Below, one piece after another: positions 1 to 12,829 of a stretch of 64,000 nucleotides of DNA; the stretch's first letter is position 1; every line of letters begins with the position of its first letter. The stretch comes from Megalobrama amblycephala (lineage: Eukaryota; Chordata; Actinopteri; Cypriniformes; Xenocyprididae): positions 5,431,882 through 5,495,881 of the forward strand of contig NC_063066.1 in the NCBI RefSeq assembly GCF_018812025.1, written 5' to 3'. The notes under the pieces were generated by a model. It had not been told where the DNA came from and did not search any database. It saw only the letters and a program-made list of their open reading frames with translations. The position numbers and the translations under genes are program-made.

Positions 1-105
<105 letters not shown>

Positions 106-127
106 TGAGTGCCAGAGAATCTTTTAA

Positions 128-924
128 AGGGTTAGTTCACCCAAAAATGAAAATCCTGTCATTAATTACTCACCCTCATGTCGTTCCACACCCGTAAGAC
201 CTTCATTTATCTTAGGAACACAAATTAGGATATTTTTCATAAAATCTGATGGCTCAGTGAGGCCATTAACACTTTCAGTGCCCAGAAAGGTACTAAAGAC
301 ATATTTAAAACACTACAGTGGTTCAACCTTAATGTTATGAAGTGACGAAAATACTTTTTGTACACCAAAAAAACAAAATAATGACTTTATTCGACAATAT
401 CTAGTGATGGGCGAATTCAAAACACTGATTCATGAAGCTTTGCGAATCTTTTGTTTCAAATCAGTGGTTCGACGCATGTATCAAACTGCCAAAATCACGT
501 GAATTCAGTAAACGAGGCTTCGTTATGTCATAAGTGTTTCGAAACGTTTAGAAATTTCAATGGTTCACCACTGGGGGGCGTGATTTTGGCAGTTTGATAC
601 ACGCTCCGAACCACTGATTCGAAACAAAAGCTTCAAAGATTCATGAAGCAGTGTTTTGAAATCGTCCATCACTAGATATTGTTGAATAAAGTCATTATTT
701 TGTTTTTTTGGTGCACAAAATTTATTCTCTACTAAATACGTCTTTAGTAGCTTTCTGGGCATTGAAAGTGTTAATTTTCTTGCTGTCTATGCAGGCCTCA
801 CTGAGGCCTCACTGGATTTTATCAAAAATATCTTAATTTGTGTTTTGAAGATGAACGAAGGTCTTACGGGTGTGGAACGACATGAGGGTGAGTAAATAAT
901 GACATTTTTTGGTGAACTAACCCT
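128..924. mobile_element. TTAA-flanked fold-back DNA transposon (AGGGTTAGTTCACCC family)
   Basis: The element begins AGGGTTAGTTCACCC and ends with the reverse complement (…GGTGAACTAACCCT). TTAA lies immediately outside both ends (124-127 and 925-928). Almost the whole 797 bp is a hairpin: the block around 128-300 is repeated inverted at about 750-924, and the central blocks around 400-490 and 590-680 also pair. No transposase is present. It occupies the first intron in view. Related copies lie at 2690, 10259, 35179 and 46447. Confidence 0.8.
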
Positions 925-1198
925 TTAATGTGTATTTTCTTCTAGTCCCACTTTTTATTTATATTTTGTTGATTATGATGATGATGAAAAAGAATCATAA
1001 AACTGAAATTATACAAGACTTCAGGGTTTCTACTGTAGTTTGGGCATTAGTAATCATTCTGTTAATTCATTACTATCATGCCATTACCCATATTCACAAA
1101 TTAAAAAAGGATCAACAAATTGTTTTTCAAATATTATTTGTGTACGTGTTGCTCGTTCAAAAGTTTGAGGTAAAATACAATTAAAAAAAAAATAAATA

Positions 1199-1690
1199 AA
1201 TAATGCTTTTATTCAGTAAGGACACATTAAATTATTCAAAGGTGATAGTAAAGACAATTTTGAGTCTGTAATGTTTTTTTAAAAAATGAATATGTTTGTT
1301 CAGCAAGGATACATTAATTTGTTTTCTATTTCAAAAAATGTTTTTTATTTATTAAAGAATCCTGAAAAAAAATTAAGTTTCCACAAAAATATGAAGCAGC
1401 ACTGTTTTCATCATTGATAATAAGAAATGTTTCTTGAGCAGCAAATCAGCATATTAGAATGATTTCTGAAGGATCACGTGACACTGAAGACTGGAGTAAT
1501 GATGCTGAAAATTCCGCTTTGATCACAGGAATAAATTACATTTCAAAATATATACAAATTGAAAAGGTTTTTTAAAATTGTAATAATATTTCACAATATT
1601 ACTGTTTTTACAGTATTTTTGATCAAATAAATGCAGCTTTGGTGAGACTTCTTTCAAAAACTGATCATCATACTAACTCTAAACTTTTTA
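1199..1690. mobile_element. Fragment of a mariner-type MITE family (same family as 29322-30249)
   Basis: Blocks such as GCATATTAGAATGATTTCTG followed by AAGGATCACGTGACACTG, and AATATTTCACAATATTACTG, recur almost unchanged at 29130-29300 and 29322-30249. No terminal inverted repeats are recognisable here, so it is a fragment. Together with 128-924 it makes up most of the 1.6-kb intron between the first two exons. Confidence 0.6.
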
Positions 1691-1697
1691 AAGGTAG

Positions 1698-2222
<525 letters not shown>

Positions 2223-2689
2223 TGACTCAGCCCTGTGATAGATATTTGGATGGAGTGCTGAAAATAAATGAGCTCTGTGTTTTGGTTGCACAAAGTCGGT
2301 GGGTCGAAGAAGGTGGGCAGGTAGTGGACATGAAAGCGTGCCTCTTTTTCTGTAGATGAAGGTAATCATGCCTCCATTTTTTTTTAATAGCCATGAATGG
2401 CTTATGCTCGACCGAACCACTTTCAACAAAACAGCTACCTCCCATGCCTTTAACATATATTTTTAGAAATATCCAGGGTTAGTCTTTTTTTTTTTTTTTA
2501 AGGCAGCTGTATTGATTTCCCTTGAAACCCGAGGTTGGCAATTCCTGTTTGACACGTGAGGTGTGATCTCACATGAGCAGCAGTGACTGTTCTGCTATGG
2601 CAGTATTTTCTTCACTAGGAGGCAGTCTTGAACACTGCATCACCCTGTTAACACTGCGTCCACGTACATGAGCAGCCTGTTAATCTTAA

Positions 2690-3060
2690 AAGGTTAGTTC
2701 ACCCAAAAATTAAAATTCTGTCATTAATTACTCACCCTCATGTCGTTCCAAACCTGTAAGACTTTTGTTCATCTTCGGAACACAAATGAAGATCTATTTA
2801 AAGAAATCTGAGAAATCTGCAACTTACACTTTCAAGTCCCAGAAAGGTAGTAAAGACATCATTAAAATAATCCACATGACTCCAATGGTTTAACCTCCGT
2901 TTTATGAAGTGATGTGAGTGCTTTTTTTGTGCAAAAAAAAATGTTACCACTTTATTTACAAAATATTAATCTCCAACGCGAATGAAATTCTTATAGGTTT
3001 GGTCTTATTAGGGTAGGCCTACATGATGACAGAAATTATATTTTTGGGTGAATTATACCT
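2690..3060. mobile_element. TTAA-type MITE, AGGTTAGTTCACCC family, short copy
   Basis: The left end AAGGTTAGTTCACCCAAAAA follows TTAA (2686-2689). The right end near 3040-3060 reads TTTTTGGGTGAATTATACCT, a degraded inverse of it. It contains the family block TCACCCTCATGTCGTTCCAA. It is shorter and more diverged than the copy at 128. Confidence 0.65.
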
Positions 3061-3224
3061 TATAAATACAGTAAGCTGAGGCTTGGATAAAATTTTAAAT
3101 TGCAAATTATATTGTTTACATCAACAATACATTTCGCATTTTTTTTAATATCTTGATATCTTGATATAACGATGTACCGTTACACCCCTAATTGTAAATA
3201 TAAATGAACATATATATATATATA

Positions 3225-4807
3225 CAGTGGGTACGGAAAGTATTCAGACCCCCTTAAATTTTTCACTCTTTGTTATATTGCAGCCATTTGCTAAAATCAC
3301 TTAAGTTCATTTTTTTCCTCATTAATGTACACACAGCACCCCATATTGACAGAAAAACACAGAATTGTTGACATTTTTGCAGATGTATTAAAAAAGAAAA
3401 ACTGAAATATCACATGGTCCTAAGTATTCAGACCCTTTGCTGTGACACTCATATATTTAACTCAGGTGCTGTCCATTTCTTCTGATCATCCTTGAGATGG
3501 TTCTACACCTTCATTTGAGTCCAGCTGTGTTTGATTATACTGACTGGACTTGATTAGGAAAGCCACACACCTGTCTATATAAGACCTTACAGCTCACAGT
3601 GCATGTCAGAGCAAATGAGAATCATGAGGTCAAAGGAACTGCCTGAAGAGCTCAGAGACAGAATTGTGGCAAGGCACAGATCTGGCCAAGGTAACAAAAA
3701 CATTTCTGCTGTACTTAAGGTTCCTAAGAGCACAGTGGCCTTCATAATCCTTAAATGGAAGACGTTTGGGACGACCAGAACCCTTCCTAGAGCTGGTCGT
3801 CCGGCCAAACTGAGCTATCGGGGGAGAAGAGCCTTGGTGAGAGAGGTAAAGAAGAACCCAAAGATCACTGTGGCTGAGCTCCACAGGTGCAGTCGGGAGA
3901 TGGGAGAAAGTTGTAGAAAGTCAACCATCACTGCAGCCCTCCACCAGTCAGGGCTTTATGGCAGAGTGGCCCGACGGAAGCCTCTCCTCAGTGCAAGACA
4001 CATGAAAGCCCGCATGGAGTTTGCCAAGATGGTGAGAAATAAGATTCTCTGGTCTGATGAGACCAAGATAGAACTTTTTGGCCTTAATTCTAAGCGGTAT
4101 GTGTGGAGAAAACCAGGCACTGCTCTTTACCTGTCCAATACAGTGCCAACAGTGAAGCATGGTGGTGGCAGCATCATGCTGTGGGGGTGTTTTTCAGCTG
4201 CAGGGACAGGACGACTGGTTGCAATCGAGGGAAAGATGAATGCGGCCAAGTACAGGGATATCCTGGACGAAAACCTTCTCCAGAGTGCTCAGGACCTCAG
4301 ACTGGGCCGAAGGTTTACCTTCCAACAAGACAATGACCCTAAGCAAAATAATGAAGGAGTGGCTTCACAACAACTCTGTGACTGTTCTTGAATGGCCCAG
4401 CCAGAGCCCTGACTTAAACCCAATTGAGCATCTCTGGAGAGACCTAATATTGGCTGTCCACCAACGTTTACCATCCAACCTGACAGAACTGGAGAGGATC
4501 TGCAAGGAGGAATGGCAGAGGATCCCCAAATCCAGGTGTGAAAAACTTGTTGCATCTTTCCCAAAAAGACTCATGGCTGTATTAGATCAAAAGGGTGCTT
4601 CTACTAAATACTGAGCAAAGGGTCTGAATACTTAGGACCATGCAAAAATGTCAACAATGTCAACAATTCTGTGTTTTTCTGTCAATATGGGGTGCTGTGT
4701 GTACATTAATGAGGAAAAAAAATGAACTTAAATGATTTTAACAAATGGCTGCAATATAACAAAGAGTGAAAAACGTAAGGGGGTCTGAATACTTTCCGTA
4801 CCCACTG
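3225..4807 (+). mobile_element. Tc1/mariner element, near full length (1583 bp)
   Basis: The element starts CAGTGGGTACGGAAAGTATT and ends in its reverse complement. TA target duplications lie at 3223-3224 and 4808-4809. Terminal inverted repeats of about 200 bp each carry an inner repeat of the GTATTCAGACCC motif near 3425 and 4620, the two-repeat (IR/DR) layout known from fish Tc1 elements. It carries one transposase reading frame on the + strand, broken by a small deletion (see 3603-4614). Length and ends match intact Tc1 elements of fish, so insertion appears fairly recent. Confidence 0.93.
3603..4614 (+). pseudogene. Tc1 transposase, DD34E type, inactivated by an 8-nt deletion
   Basis: The frame opens at 3603 with an N-terminal paired-type helix-turn-helix region (KELPEELRDRIVARHRSGQG), a GRP linker, and a second DNA-binding part. 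The catalytic domain follows: first Asp at residue 152 (WSDETK), second Asp at residue 243 (QQDNDP), and a Gly-rich HGGGSIMLWGCF box between them. Just after QQDNDPK the frame shifts. The third acidic residue (NPIEHLW, codon 4426-4428) is in the next frame, which runs to the stop at 4612-4614. Spacing from the second Asp to this Glu gives exactly 34 intervening residues only if 8 nt are missing near 4343-4346. That is the canonical DD34E spacing, so the lesion is a deletion. The product would lack its catalytic Glu. Terminal repeats look intact, so the copy could still be mobilised in trans. Confidence 0.92.
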
Positions 4808-4925
4808 TATATATAATATAAAATTTAAAAAATATCTTAATTATGTCAGATAACACTTAAGCAAAACAGAGTCAGGAAAACATATAATGTATGTATGTGC
4901 ATGGTGCGTGGAAAAAATGTGTTAA

Positions 4926-5682
4926 AGGTCCCGTTTTTCGTGTTTTTTTTGAAGCTTTGATTGTGTTTATAGTGTGCAATATAACATGTGTTCATGTTTT
5001 GCGTGTAAAAAAAACACAGTATTTTTCACATAACTTACTTATCTGTATACCGTTGTTTCCACTGTCATAAAAACGGGCTGATGACTTCCTTGTTCTATGA
5101 AGTCCCTCCTTCAGAAATACGTAACGAGTTCTGATTGTGCCAGCGGTTCCTGTGTTGTAATTCGACAGCAGCTTCTGCTCCATCTTTCAAGAATAATCTT
5201 TGTGCGAATCCGGCATTAAACTGATTGAGATTGAGGAAGCTGTCCTCAGCAAAATGTGCTGCACATAGTTTTACATGTGGATTATAATTTTCGGGAACCA
5301 AGTTAAACATAAATTGTAACCATTGATCTCTAAGTACAGCGTCCCTGGAAAGGCCAAACAAAGGTGATTGGACTGCGGGATGAAAATAACAGCGTTTTGA
5401 CGACATGGCGACAAACACACTCTACAAACGCAACTCTTGCTCTTCTCCGTGGGAGCGCAACAAGACCACGCCCCCTTTTTTGTGTATTCCTGTGGGCGGA
5501 GGTTAGTCAAAAAACTGTTTTGGTGACGTCATTAAAGAAGGAAGTAGAGGGATGTAGTCCAAACTGGCCGTTCGATGTAGGCGACTTTGAGCTTTAAAAT
5601 TTTACAGATTTTATTTATACTCTAACAACAACATTACACACTAACTAAAGTTTGAAACATGGGATCAAGAAGAATGGGACCT
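4926..5682. mobile_element. TTAA-flanked short transposon carrying a THAP-like relic (Kolobok-like)
   Basis: The ends AGGTCCCG… and …GGGACCT are inverted, with TTAA on both sides (4922-4925 and 5683-5686). The 757-bp body contains a minus-strand reading frame resembling a THAP zinc finger (separate entry). TTAA target sites plus a THAP-type N-terminal domain are the known combination for Kolobok-superfamily transposons, so this is probably an internally deleted Kolobok derivative. A truncated copy lies at 54409-54665. The superfamily name is inference; the ends and target sites are directly visible. Confidence 0.75.
5095..5406 (-). pseudogene. THAP-like zinc-finger domain relic inside the TTAA element
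   Basis: Read on the minus strand from the Met at 5406 (MSSKRC), the frame gives one N-terminal Cys, a RDQWLQF block with the conserved Trp, a C-x2-H pair (CAAHFAEDSF), and LNQFNAGFAQRLFLKDGA. This order matches the C2CH THAP fold (Cys … Trp … Cys-x2-His-Phe … Phe). The second N-terminal Cys and the C-terminal AVPTxF box are absent, so zinc binding is doubtful. The frame is open for about 100 codons but joins no catalytic domain. It looks like the 5' end of a transposase gene left in a deletion derivative. It could alternatively be a captured host THAP exon; the transposon ends just outside favour the first reading. Confidence 0.6.
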
Positions 5683-5686
5683 TTAA

Positions 5687-8214
5687 TTGTTTGAATAGGA
5701 TTAAATGAAGTACTATATGCTCCTTGTGTTTCTGTGGTGTTGTGTTGACCTAGTTGCTTTTGAAGTGGTTTAAAGCTGAAACATTAAGGGTACCATTTCA
5801 GCTGTCATGCTAATGGCATTCAAGCATGGAGGGAAAATTGTCAGCATTGTGGTGTTGGCATGGACTCGGATCTGCAGCTGCGAGATTATATTTGGTTATT
5901 AGTTAAATTGAGCATTGTAAACATTGTTTTTTTGCAAACCTCGTTTTTTTGCAAACCTCCATGTGATAATGTCACTGTCGTCATGGGTAGCAGGTGCCGG
6001 GAGAGATAGGCCTTTCGAGTTTAAATCGCCCAAGGCATTGTGCTTGATGTTGTTGTTTTGTTGTTTTTTTAAAGAAAAACATAATCATTTGGCTTTTTGA
6101 AAATCGATGTGAATGAAAATGTCGTGTGACGCATTAGCTGTGATGTCAATTGTGATGCCTGTTTATCTCCTCACCTGAATGGGTTTTCATGCATGACCCA
6201 GCGTGAACACGTGATGAACATCTTCTCTTGACCTTGAGGGAGTTGTATTTCAAGCAGTCAAAGGAAAACTGACTTCAGCTGAAGCCATGGCAATGTGTTT
6301 TCTAAAGGACAATAATATAAATCCCAGCTTATCAAACTTAAGATAATTCTCTTTCATAGAACCATATTTCTCTATACTTTTAATAAGAGCTAACGAATAT
6401 AAATAGAAAGGATAAAAAACGTTTGTTGTCATTCGTTGCTTGATGCACATAACTGAAAGCAGAAAAGTTTTCTTAACAATGAAAATATAATTATATTTCA
6501 GTCTTGCACGATTTTTTCTGAAAGACAAGTTATAAGGCAGGAATGTTCAGTAGGCTATTGTTTTGGGTTATTATAGAGTTCAACAGTAAAAACTCTTTCA
6601 ATTTCTTCATAGTGAAATAGATTTTCAACCATATAACTTATAAACCTTACTGTGAGCTACAAGGTTGTTAATCATTAGTATGTGCTTCTGTGTTATAGCC
6701 TGCACAAAAGAACACCTGACCCGTTATCCGACAGCAGCACTAATTTAATTCTGTACATGACCCGACCCGTTTGACATAAAGGCCGTGACCCGAACCGCAC
6801 CCATGTTGTATCTTAGTTAGGCATAATTATTTATTTTATTTCTCATGTAATCTAAGCAGTCAAACCAAGATAACATTAAGTGTTCTGAGTTGATGCATTT
6901 AAGAAAAATAGACACACAGCTCAACATGGTAATAATTAACAGAAAAAAAGATGAGAACACGTATCCATCATGTAAACAGTACAAAACTTATGCCTACATC
7001 ATGTGAAATATCTGCCCACACAGGCTATTTTGAACAAATGTGCATAAATCACACCATAGGCTTTTGTTGCCTGTTGACGCAACACTGCCCAGCAACATTG
7101 CTCAAAAAGTTGCCACGTGTATCATCACCTTTAGAGTTCTCCGTAAGTTAGAAGAACATATAGCCAAATATGAGCCTTTACTGTCAAAAAATACCAGGGA
7201 TATTTTAGCAGATTCACTCTAAATTTAAATGCGGTTAATTCTCTTGAACCTCTACAGTATATATGTGGCTGTTGGTCCTCTTAGCACCCCAAAAAAAAAA
7301 AAAAAAAAAATTAATCAAATTGTGATTAGATTATATACAGAAAGTGAGCAAAGAGCGCTCGCTTAATAACGATTAAAGCTGTCAGTCACTTCAGTCGCAG
7401 CGCAATTGGCTATAATGCTCAATGCTGCAAATCGTGTTGTAAATAGAAACCTTTGATGGACTATAGACTACAGAGCGCAAATAAGCACAGGACCTTTTGA
7501 AAGTCTGCCCATGTTTATTGATTCCCGACCCACACCACAAATGACAAGGTAAATATATTTCCACACGTCACATCAAATATTAGCAGTTCACCTGTCTCGA
7601 GTGCAGGTCACTGCTCTATTACATTATTAAAAACAGAAGAAATTAGTTTATTGTGAAATTAAATTGTAGTCATTTTTTTCCAGTCTCAAGTTTTGTTTTT
7701 TTTCCAAATATGCTTTTAAATTAAACAAACCATAAGCTTAATAAACTAACAGCCAGAGATTGTTTCTCCCCATTAAAATCAGGGTTGTGATTTAGCAGAT
7801 CAATTACAGGGTGTAAGGCCTGTAATTTATAGGTTGGTCAGCTTTCTGAATATTAATCACACAGGATGTGAGTCTCTGAGGTGAAGATGCCGTCAAAGCA
7901 CCTTCACAGTTCATCACGCTTTGCGCCAGGCTTGTGCTGACCACAATCTGTTGTCATTTTCTCAGAATGATACTTTGACAGAGTGCTGGACGCTCCAATA
8001 GCCATTTAGTTCACATGGTTTTCAGCTACCAGACATTTTTAGCCATTCACAAACACCCTCCATTTGAAAGTCACTGACTTTGGGTCCAGATTGTAGAGCC
8101 AGCAACACATTTGTGCTTAACATGGTTAAGTGGACAGTCCTTCCTGTTGTCACCCGTCGCAGCTGTCATAATGTGTATCTCTGCCTGTTTTTTTTTTTCA
8201 CTGGGAAAAAAATT

Positions 8215-8220
<6 letters not shown>
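5687..8220. other. Intronic stretch without recognised genes or defined elements
   Basis: AT-rich intron. The only features noted are a pure A run at about 7291-7310 and scattered low-complexity tracts near 5920-6090. The part around 6720-6800 (repeated 'gacccgaaccg' wording) and 7500-7560 looks like worn repeat sequence, but I could not define ends. The short open frames carry no recognisable motif. Confidence 0.4.
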
Positions 8221-8222
<2 letters not shown>

Positions 8223-8308
<86 letters not shown>

Positions 8309-8340
8309 TTATTATTATTATTATTATTATTATTTTTTTT
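8223..8340. repeat. (TA)n microsatellite passing into (TTA)n and a T run
   Basis: About 40 uninterrupted TA dinucleotides (8223-8303) are followed by roughly nine TTA/ATT units and a run of T. Apparent Tyr-Ile reading frames across it are a by-product of the repeat. Long TA tracts are prone to cruciform formation and assembly error, so exact length is uncertain. Confidence 0.95.
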
Positions 8341-8560
8341 GTCTTGTTTCCTTAAAACAAGATAAATGTACTTAAGAGCAAAATTGTATAAAATATATCA
8401 AAATGATCGAAAAATAGCAAATCTACATATCGCGATAACTAAGCATATCGCAGCGACTTGTGAAGTGCATTATTTTAATACTCTAAAAGATTAGGGGAAA
8501 AAAAGTCACATTTTTAGGTCGACGCAGACAGCAGAGAGTAGACTGGCTGTTACATACATG

Positions 8561-10242
8561 TGACCAGTCACGGAAAGTAGGGACACAAGTCGGTTTTGGG
8601 GCATTTTGAGTTATTCACAGATTCTGAAAGTGCAGTCTCCAAGCTTTCCAACGATGTGTGACACATGGAAATCTGATAATATTTGGAGAAGTTGTGGCCA
8701 TTTGAAGGTAGGCAATCAAGAAAGCTCTATAGGGAGAAAAACGCCTCTAAAGTTGCAGTTCTCGCCTGTTCTCACCTGCTGGGAGTGACAATAGGGCTCA
8801 TTTACATCTCATTTAGATAAGCCATACCCCCTGTAAAGCTGCATGGACCGCATACTATTAATAATAAAGGTTAATGTGCATTGTAAATGTCAGTAATTTA
8901 TCTTTTTTGACTTTTATAAAAATGATTTAGAGGCTGAAATATGTGACTTTTTTGTCAAAACTCTATTTGAACTTGTGCATTGTAGATAACATGTTGCAAG
9001 ACACTCCTTTAAAATCTGCCCATCATTTTTAATGTTATTATTTTAATGTTTATGTAAAGAAAAAGTACATATTGATGCTAATTTTATTTTTTATTTGCTG
9101 GTTTTCCACATAAAACTTGGTGAATTGACTTTTTGAACAGGATTCTGTGATAACCGTGATCATTTTGGTCACTATAATCATGAAATGAAATGTTCTCACC
9201 TGAGAAGCCTGTTAAAGAAGAATAGGCAATCCAGGAAATAACTGGACTAACAGAGAGGCCAGAGATCGCTAACTATGGCTATTCAAAACACTTTTGTCAA
9301 GTCAATAAATACACGATTGAGACGATGAATGCATGTATTGACTGAATTTGCGTCTGAATAGCGCTGGCTCCGTGGGCGTGGCCGCATTAGCGGATAATGA
9401 GCTGAATCACGGACTTCTGACATGGCTCTCTTTTCATACAGATTACATAAACACAGAAGGTTTGTTTTCGATTTGACTTACACATTTTAACACTTGACAT
9501 TTCAATGTTTTTTCAGACATAGGCTAAGTATAATTTTTTTATGATTAGTATTCACTAAGTTACAGTTCATTTTCTGAGAACTATCAGATTGGACTTCGTT
9601 CAGAGGGAGACAAGAGATCACGCATAATGTTAGTTTTCTTTATTTTTCAAAAAGCACAACATTTTGTTTTTACTCTGAGTACACAAATAAAAGAAGACAT
9701 TCTATAGTTTCAATTGATATATTACTTATGTCTCTATGACAAAAAATGACGGAGTATTTTAAGTCTGTTTTGCTGCAATGTGAAAAAAATCCTGCAAAAT
9801 GCGCCGGCGTGTTACCCGACTCCAGAGAGGTAATGTCTTATTATGCCGCTTTCATCGTCGCTCAGATCGTCTTCAGAATCAGTGAGCGCTTGTTCATAAG
9901 CATCCGGCTTGTCGAAGAAGTACTTCAAAACATTCATTGAATTTTGATATCAGCTAGAGCCGGCCAGAGCGCTGCATAGTAAGTAGCCACGCTTCCCAGT
10001 ATGGAAATACACACAGACAATGACACGCCCCTACTGCGTGCTAGAGTCTCCGAAAAACAAGCCGATTTCAACCTCAAAATGTACGCTTTTAAATATACCA
10101 ATACTGCTATCTCAAACACGGAAAGGCTTCTTCATGATCTCAACTAACAGATTCTGCAAAAAAACGAAAATCACCAATTTCTTTCTCATTTTGCTCGAGA
10201 GTTGTGCTGCCGACTTGTGTCCCTGGTTTCCGTGACGGGTCA
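8561..10242. mobile_element. Non-autonomous DNA transposon with about 33-bp terminal inverted repeats
   Basis: The left end is TGACCAGTCACGG followed by AGGGACACAAGTCGG within 8561-8593. The right end at 10210-10242 is the inverted equivalent (CCGACTTGTGTCCCTGG … CCGTGACGGGTCA). The TIRs differ at only a few bases. There is no transposase in the 1.7-kb interior. A clear target duplication could not be settled, so superfamily is open. It ends 16 bp before the next nest at 10259. Confidence 0.7.
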
Positions 10243-10488
10243 CATATGACATGCTTAAAGGGTTAGTTCACCCAAAAATGAAATTAATTACCCATTAATT
10301 ACTCACCCTAATGTCGCCCCAAACCTGTAAGACCTTCATTCATCTTAAGGACACAAATTAAGATGTTTTTGATGAAATCCGAGGGTTTCTGAAGCACGAA
10401 CAGCAGCAACATCATTGCACCTTTCAAGGCCCAGAAAGGTAAAGACAGCGTTAAAATAATCCATGTGACTACAGTGGTTCAACCTTAA

Positions 10489-12829
10489 AGGTGCCGAAGA
10501 ACATGTTTTTAAAAGATGTAATATGTCTTAAGTGTCCCCTGAATGTGTCTGTGAAGTTTCAGCTCAAAATACCCCATAGTTTTTTTTTTTTAACTGCCTA
10601 TCATTATAAATGTGCCGATTCATTGTACGCGGCCCCTTTAAATCTCGTGCTCCACACCCCAAGAGCTCTTGCTTGCCTTAAACACCATAAACAAAGTTCA
10701 CACAGCTAATATAACCCTCAAAATGGATCTTTACAAAGTGTTCGTCATGCAGCATGTCTAATCGCATAAGTATGGTATTTATTTGGATGTTTACATTTGA
10801 TTCTGAATGAGTGGCTAAAGCTAACATTACACACTGTTGGAGAGATTTATAAAGAATGAAGTTGTGTTTATGAATTATACAGACTGCAAGTGTTTAAAAA
10901 ATGAAAATAACGACAGTCTTGTCTCCGTGAATACAGTAAGAAATGATGGTAACTTTAACCACGTTTAACAGTACATTAGCAACATGCTAACGAAACATTT
11001 AGAAAGACAATTTACAAACATCACTAAAAAATATTATGATATCAATGATCATGTCAGTTATTATCGCTCCATCTGCCATTTTTCGCTATTGTTCTTGCTT
11101 GCTAACCTAGTCTGATGATTCAGCTGTGCACATCCAGACGTTAATACTGGCTGCCCTTGTCTAATGCCTTTCATAATGTTGGGAACGTGGGCTGGCATAT
11201 GCAAATATTGGGGGGCGTACACCCCGACTGTTACGTAACAGTCAGTGTTATGTTGAGATTCGCCTGTTCTTCGGAGGTCTTTTAAACAAATGAGATTTAT
11301 ATAAGAAGGAGGAAACGATGGAGTTTGAGACTCACTGTATGTCATTTCCATGTACTGAACTCTTGTTATTCAACTATGCCAAGGTAAATTCAATTTTTGA
11401 ATCTAGGGCAGCGGTTCCCAAACTTTTTTTCCTGCGCACCCTTTTCTATGTCCCAAACAGGTTGGCACACCCCCAATCCCCACTTCAAAAAAAAAAAAAA
11501 ACGCAACAAAGCTTTGTTTTATCGCCATATAAAGACTCATGTTTAATCATGCGCAAATAACCAGAACACGCATGACAATAACAACATCAACAAAGTTTCA
11601 ATATAATGCAACAAAGCTACGCACAAGCTTCCACTTTTAAGAGGACAAGTGACAGACACAGGCTCAGTGACTACAGTACATTTACATGGACAGCAGTAAT
11701 CCGATATTAATAGGGTTAAGACAATACTCTGATTAAGAAAGGACCATGTAAACAGCGATGTTTTATTACCTTAATCCGACTAAAGTCATACTCGAAGTAA
11801 ACACAAATCCAATTAAGACAGGTGGACTATTCCTATTTTAGTCACATTATTGGAGTGCATTATAGACATGTACACACCTTAATCACACTATTAACGTCAT
11901 GTGGGAGTTTTCGCCACATTTTGCCACAGGACACATAATACACACACGGCAGTGGTCAACCGTTTTGACGGCAAACGAGAGCAAGCGTCAAGCAAGAAGC
12001 CACAAATCAAATTCCTCTCACCTCATCTCTCATCCAGTACCTCTGAGTTTGTCGCGGTGGCATGAATAAAAGTTGCCGAATTAAAGTACAGGAGGCCTGT
12101 TGCTTGAGAATTTGTATCCACCGTTGACTATTTACAGAGCCCCTCACATGAGAGGGAAAATAAATAGTAGCCTGGGCTAAATCGTGTGAAAGATTTACTA
12201 ATTTGTTCCCTCTATGTATAAATCGAGGGAACGAATTAGTAAATCATGCACACAATTTATTTATTTATTCTTGCATATCATGTGCGGGCTCCGTATATAT
12301 ATTTGCACGTATTGCATGTCAAATAATTAACTGCACTTGAAGCTTTCGTAAGATTAAAAATGAAAACACCCAAAACTGTATATGGCATGAACTGTGTGGT
12401 GGTGATACGTGAAATTCTGTAGAGAACGTCGGACAGCATGCTGTGGGGACGTAATGACGTTTGCCATTAATCGATCTATGTTCTATAACATGTAAAATGG
12501 GAACATGAATGGAATATTCTAAAAGCAACTCATGTAAACACCTTAATCATAATATTGTCTTATTCAGAATAAGGTCGGTAATTAGATTACTGCTGTAAAC
12601 GTAGTCAGTAACAGAAAGCATGGTTATTTTCAGCCGCGTTTTTTTATTTAAAAATAAAAGCGATTACAAAGGAAATGTTTACTGTCCATGTTTTTTTATT
12701 GTATGGAAAATCCCACTTAAAAAAACAGACCGCCATTACATTTTTCCTCTCACGCACCCCCTGGTGGCAACTCGCGTACCCCTGGGGGTGCGCGCACCAC
12801 ACTTTGGGAATCCCTGATCTAGGGCACCT
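10489..12829. mobile_element. Middle member of the nest: TTAA-flanked AGGTGCC element, hosting a hAT
   Basis: It begins AGGTGCC and ends GGCACCT, with TTAA on both sides (10485-10488, 12830-12833). Removing the hAT at 11409-12816 leaves a roughly 0.9-kb element. That remainder is the reverse complement, block for block, of the uninterrupted copy at 45187-46155. No transposase is present. Confidence 0.85.
11409..12816. mobile_element. Innermost member of the nest: non-autonomous hAT element (1408 bp)
   Basis: The terminal repeats are CAGCGGTTCCCAAAC at the left and the inverse of CAGGGATTCCCAAAG at the right. A perfect 8-bp target duplication ATCTAGGG lies at 11401-11408 and 12817-12824. CAG… ends with an 8-bp duplication are diagnostic of hAT. 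No hAT transposase frame survives. An internal inverted segment lies around 12190-12245. Confidence 0.93.

Noticed and set aside
8080..8365. Two + frames with long Tyr-Ile runs
   Set aside because: They are translation of the (TA)n/(TTA)n microsatellite.
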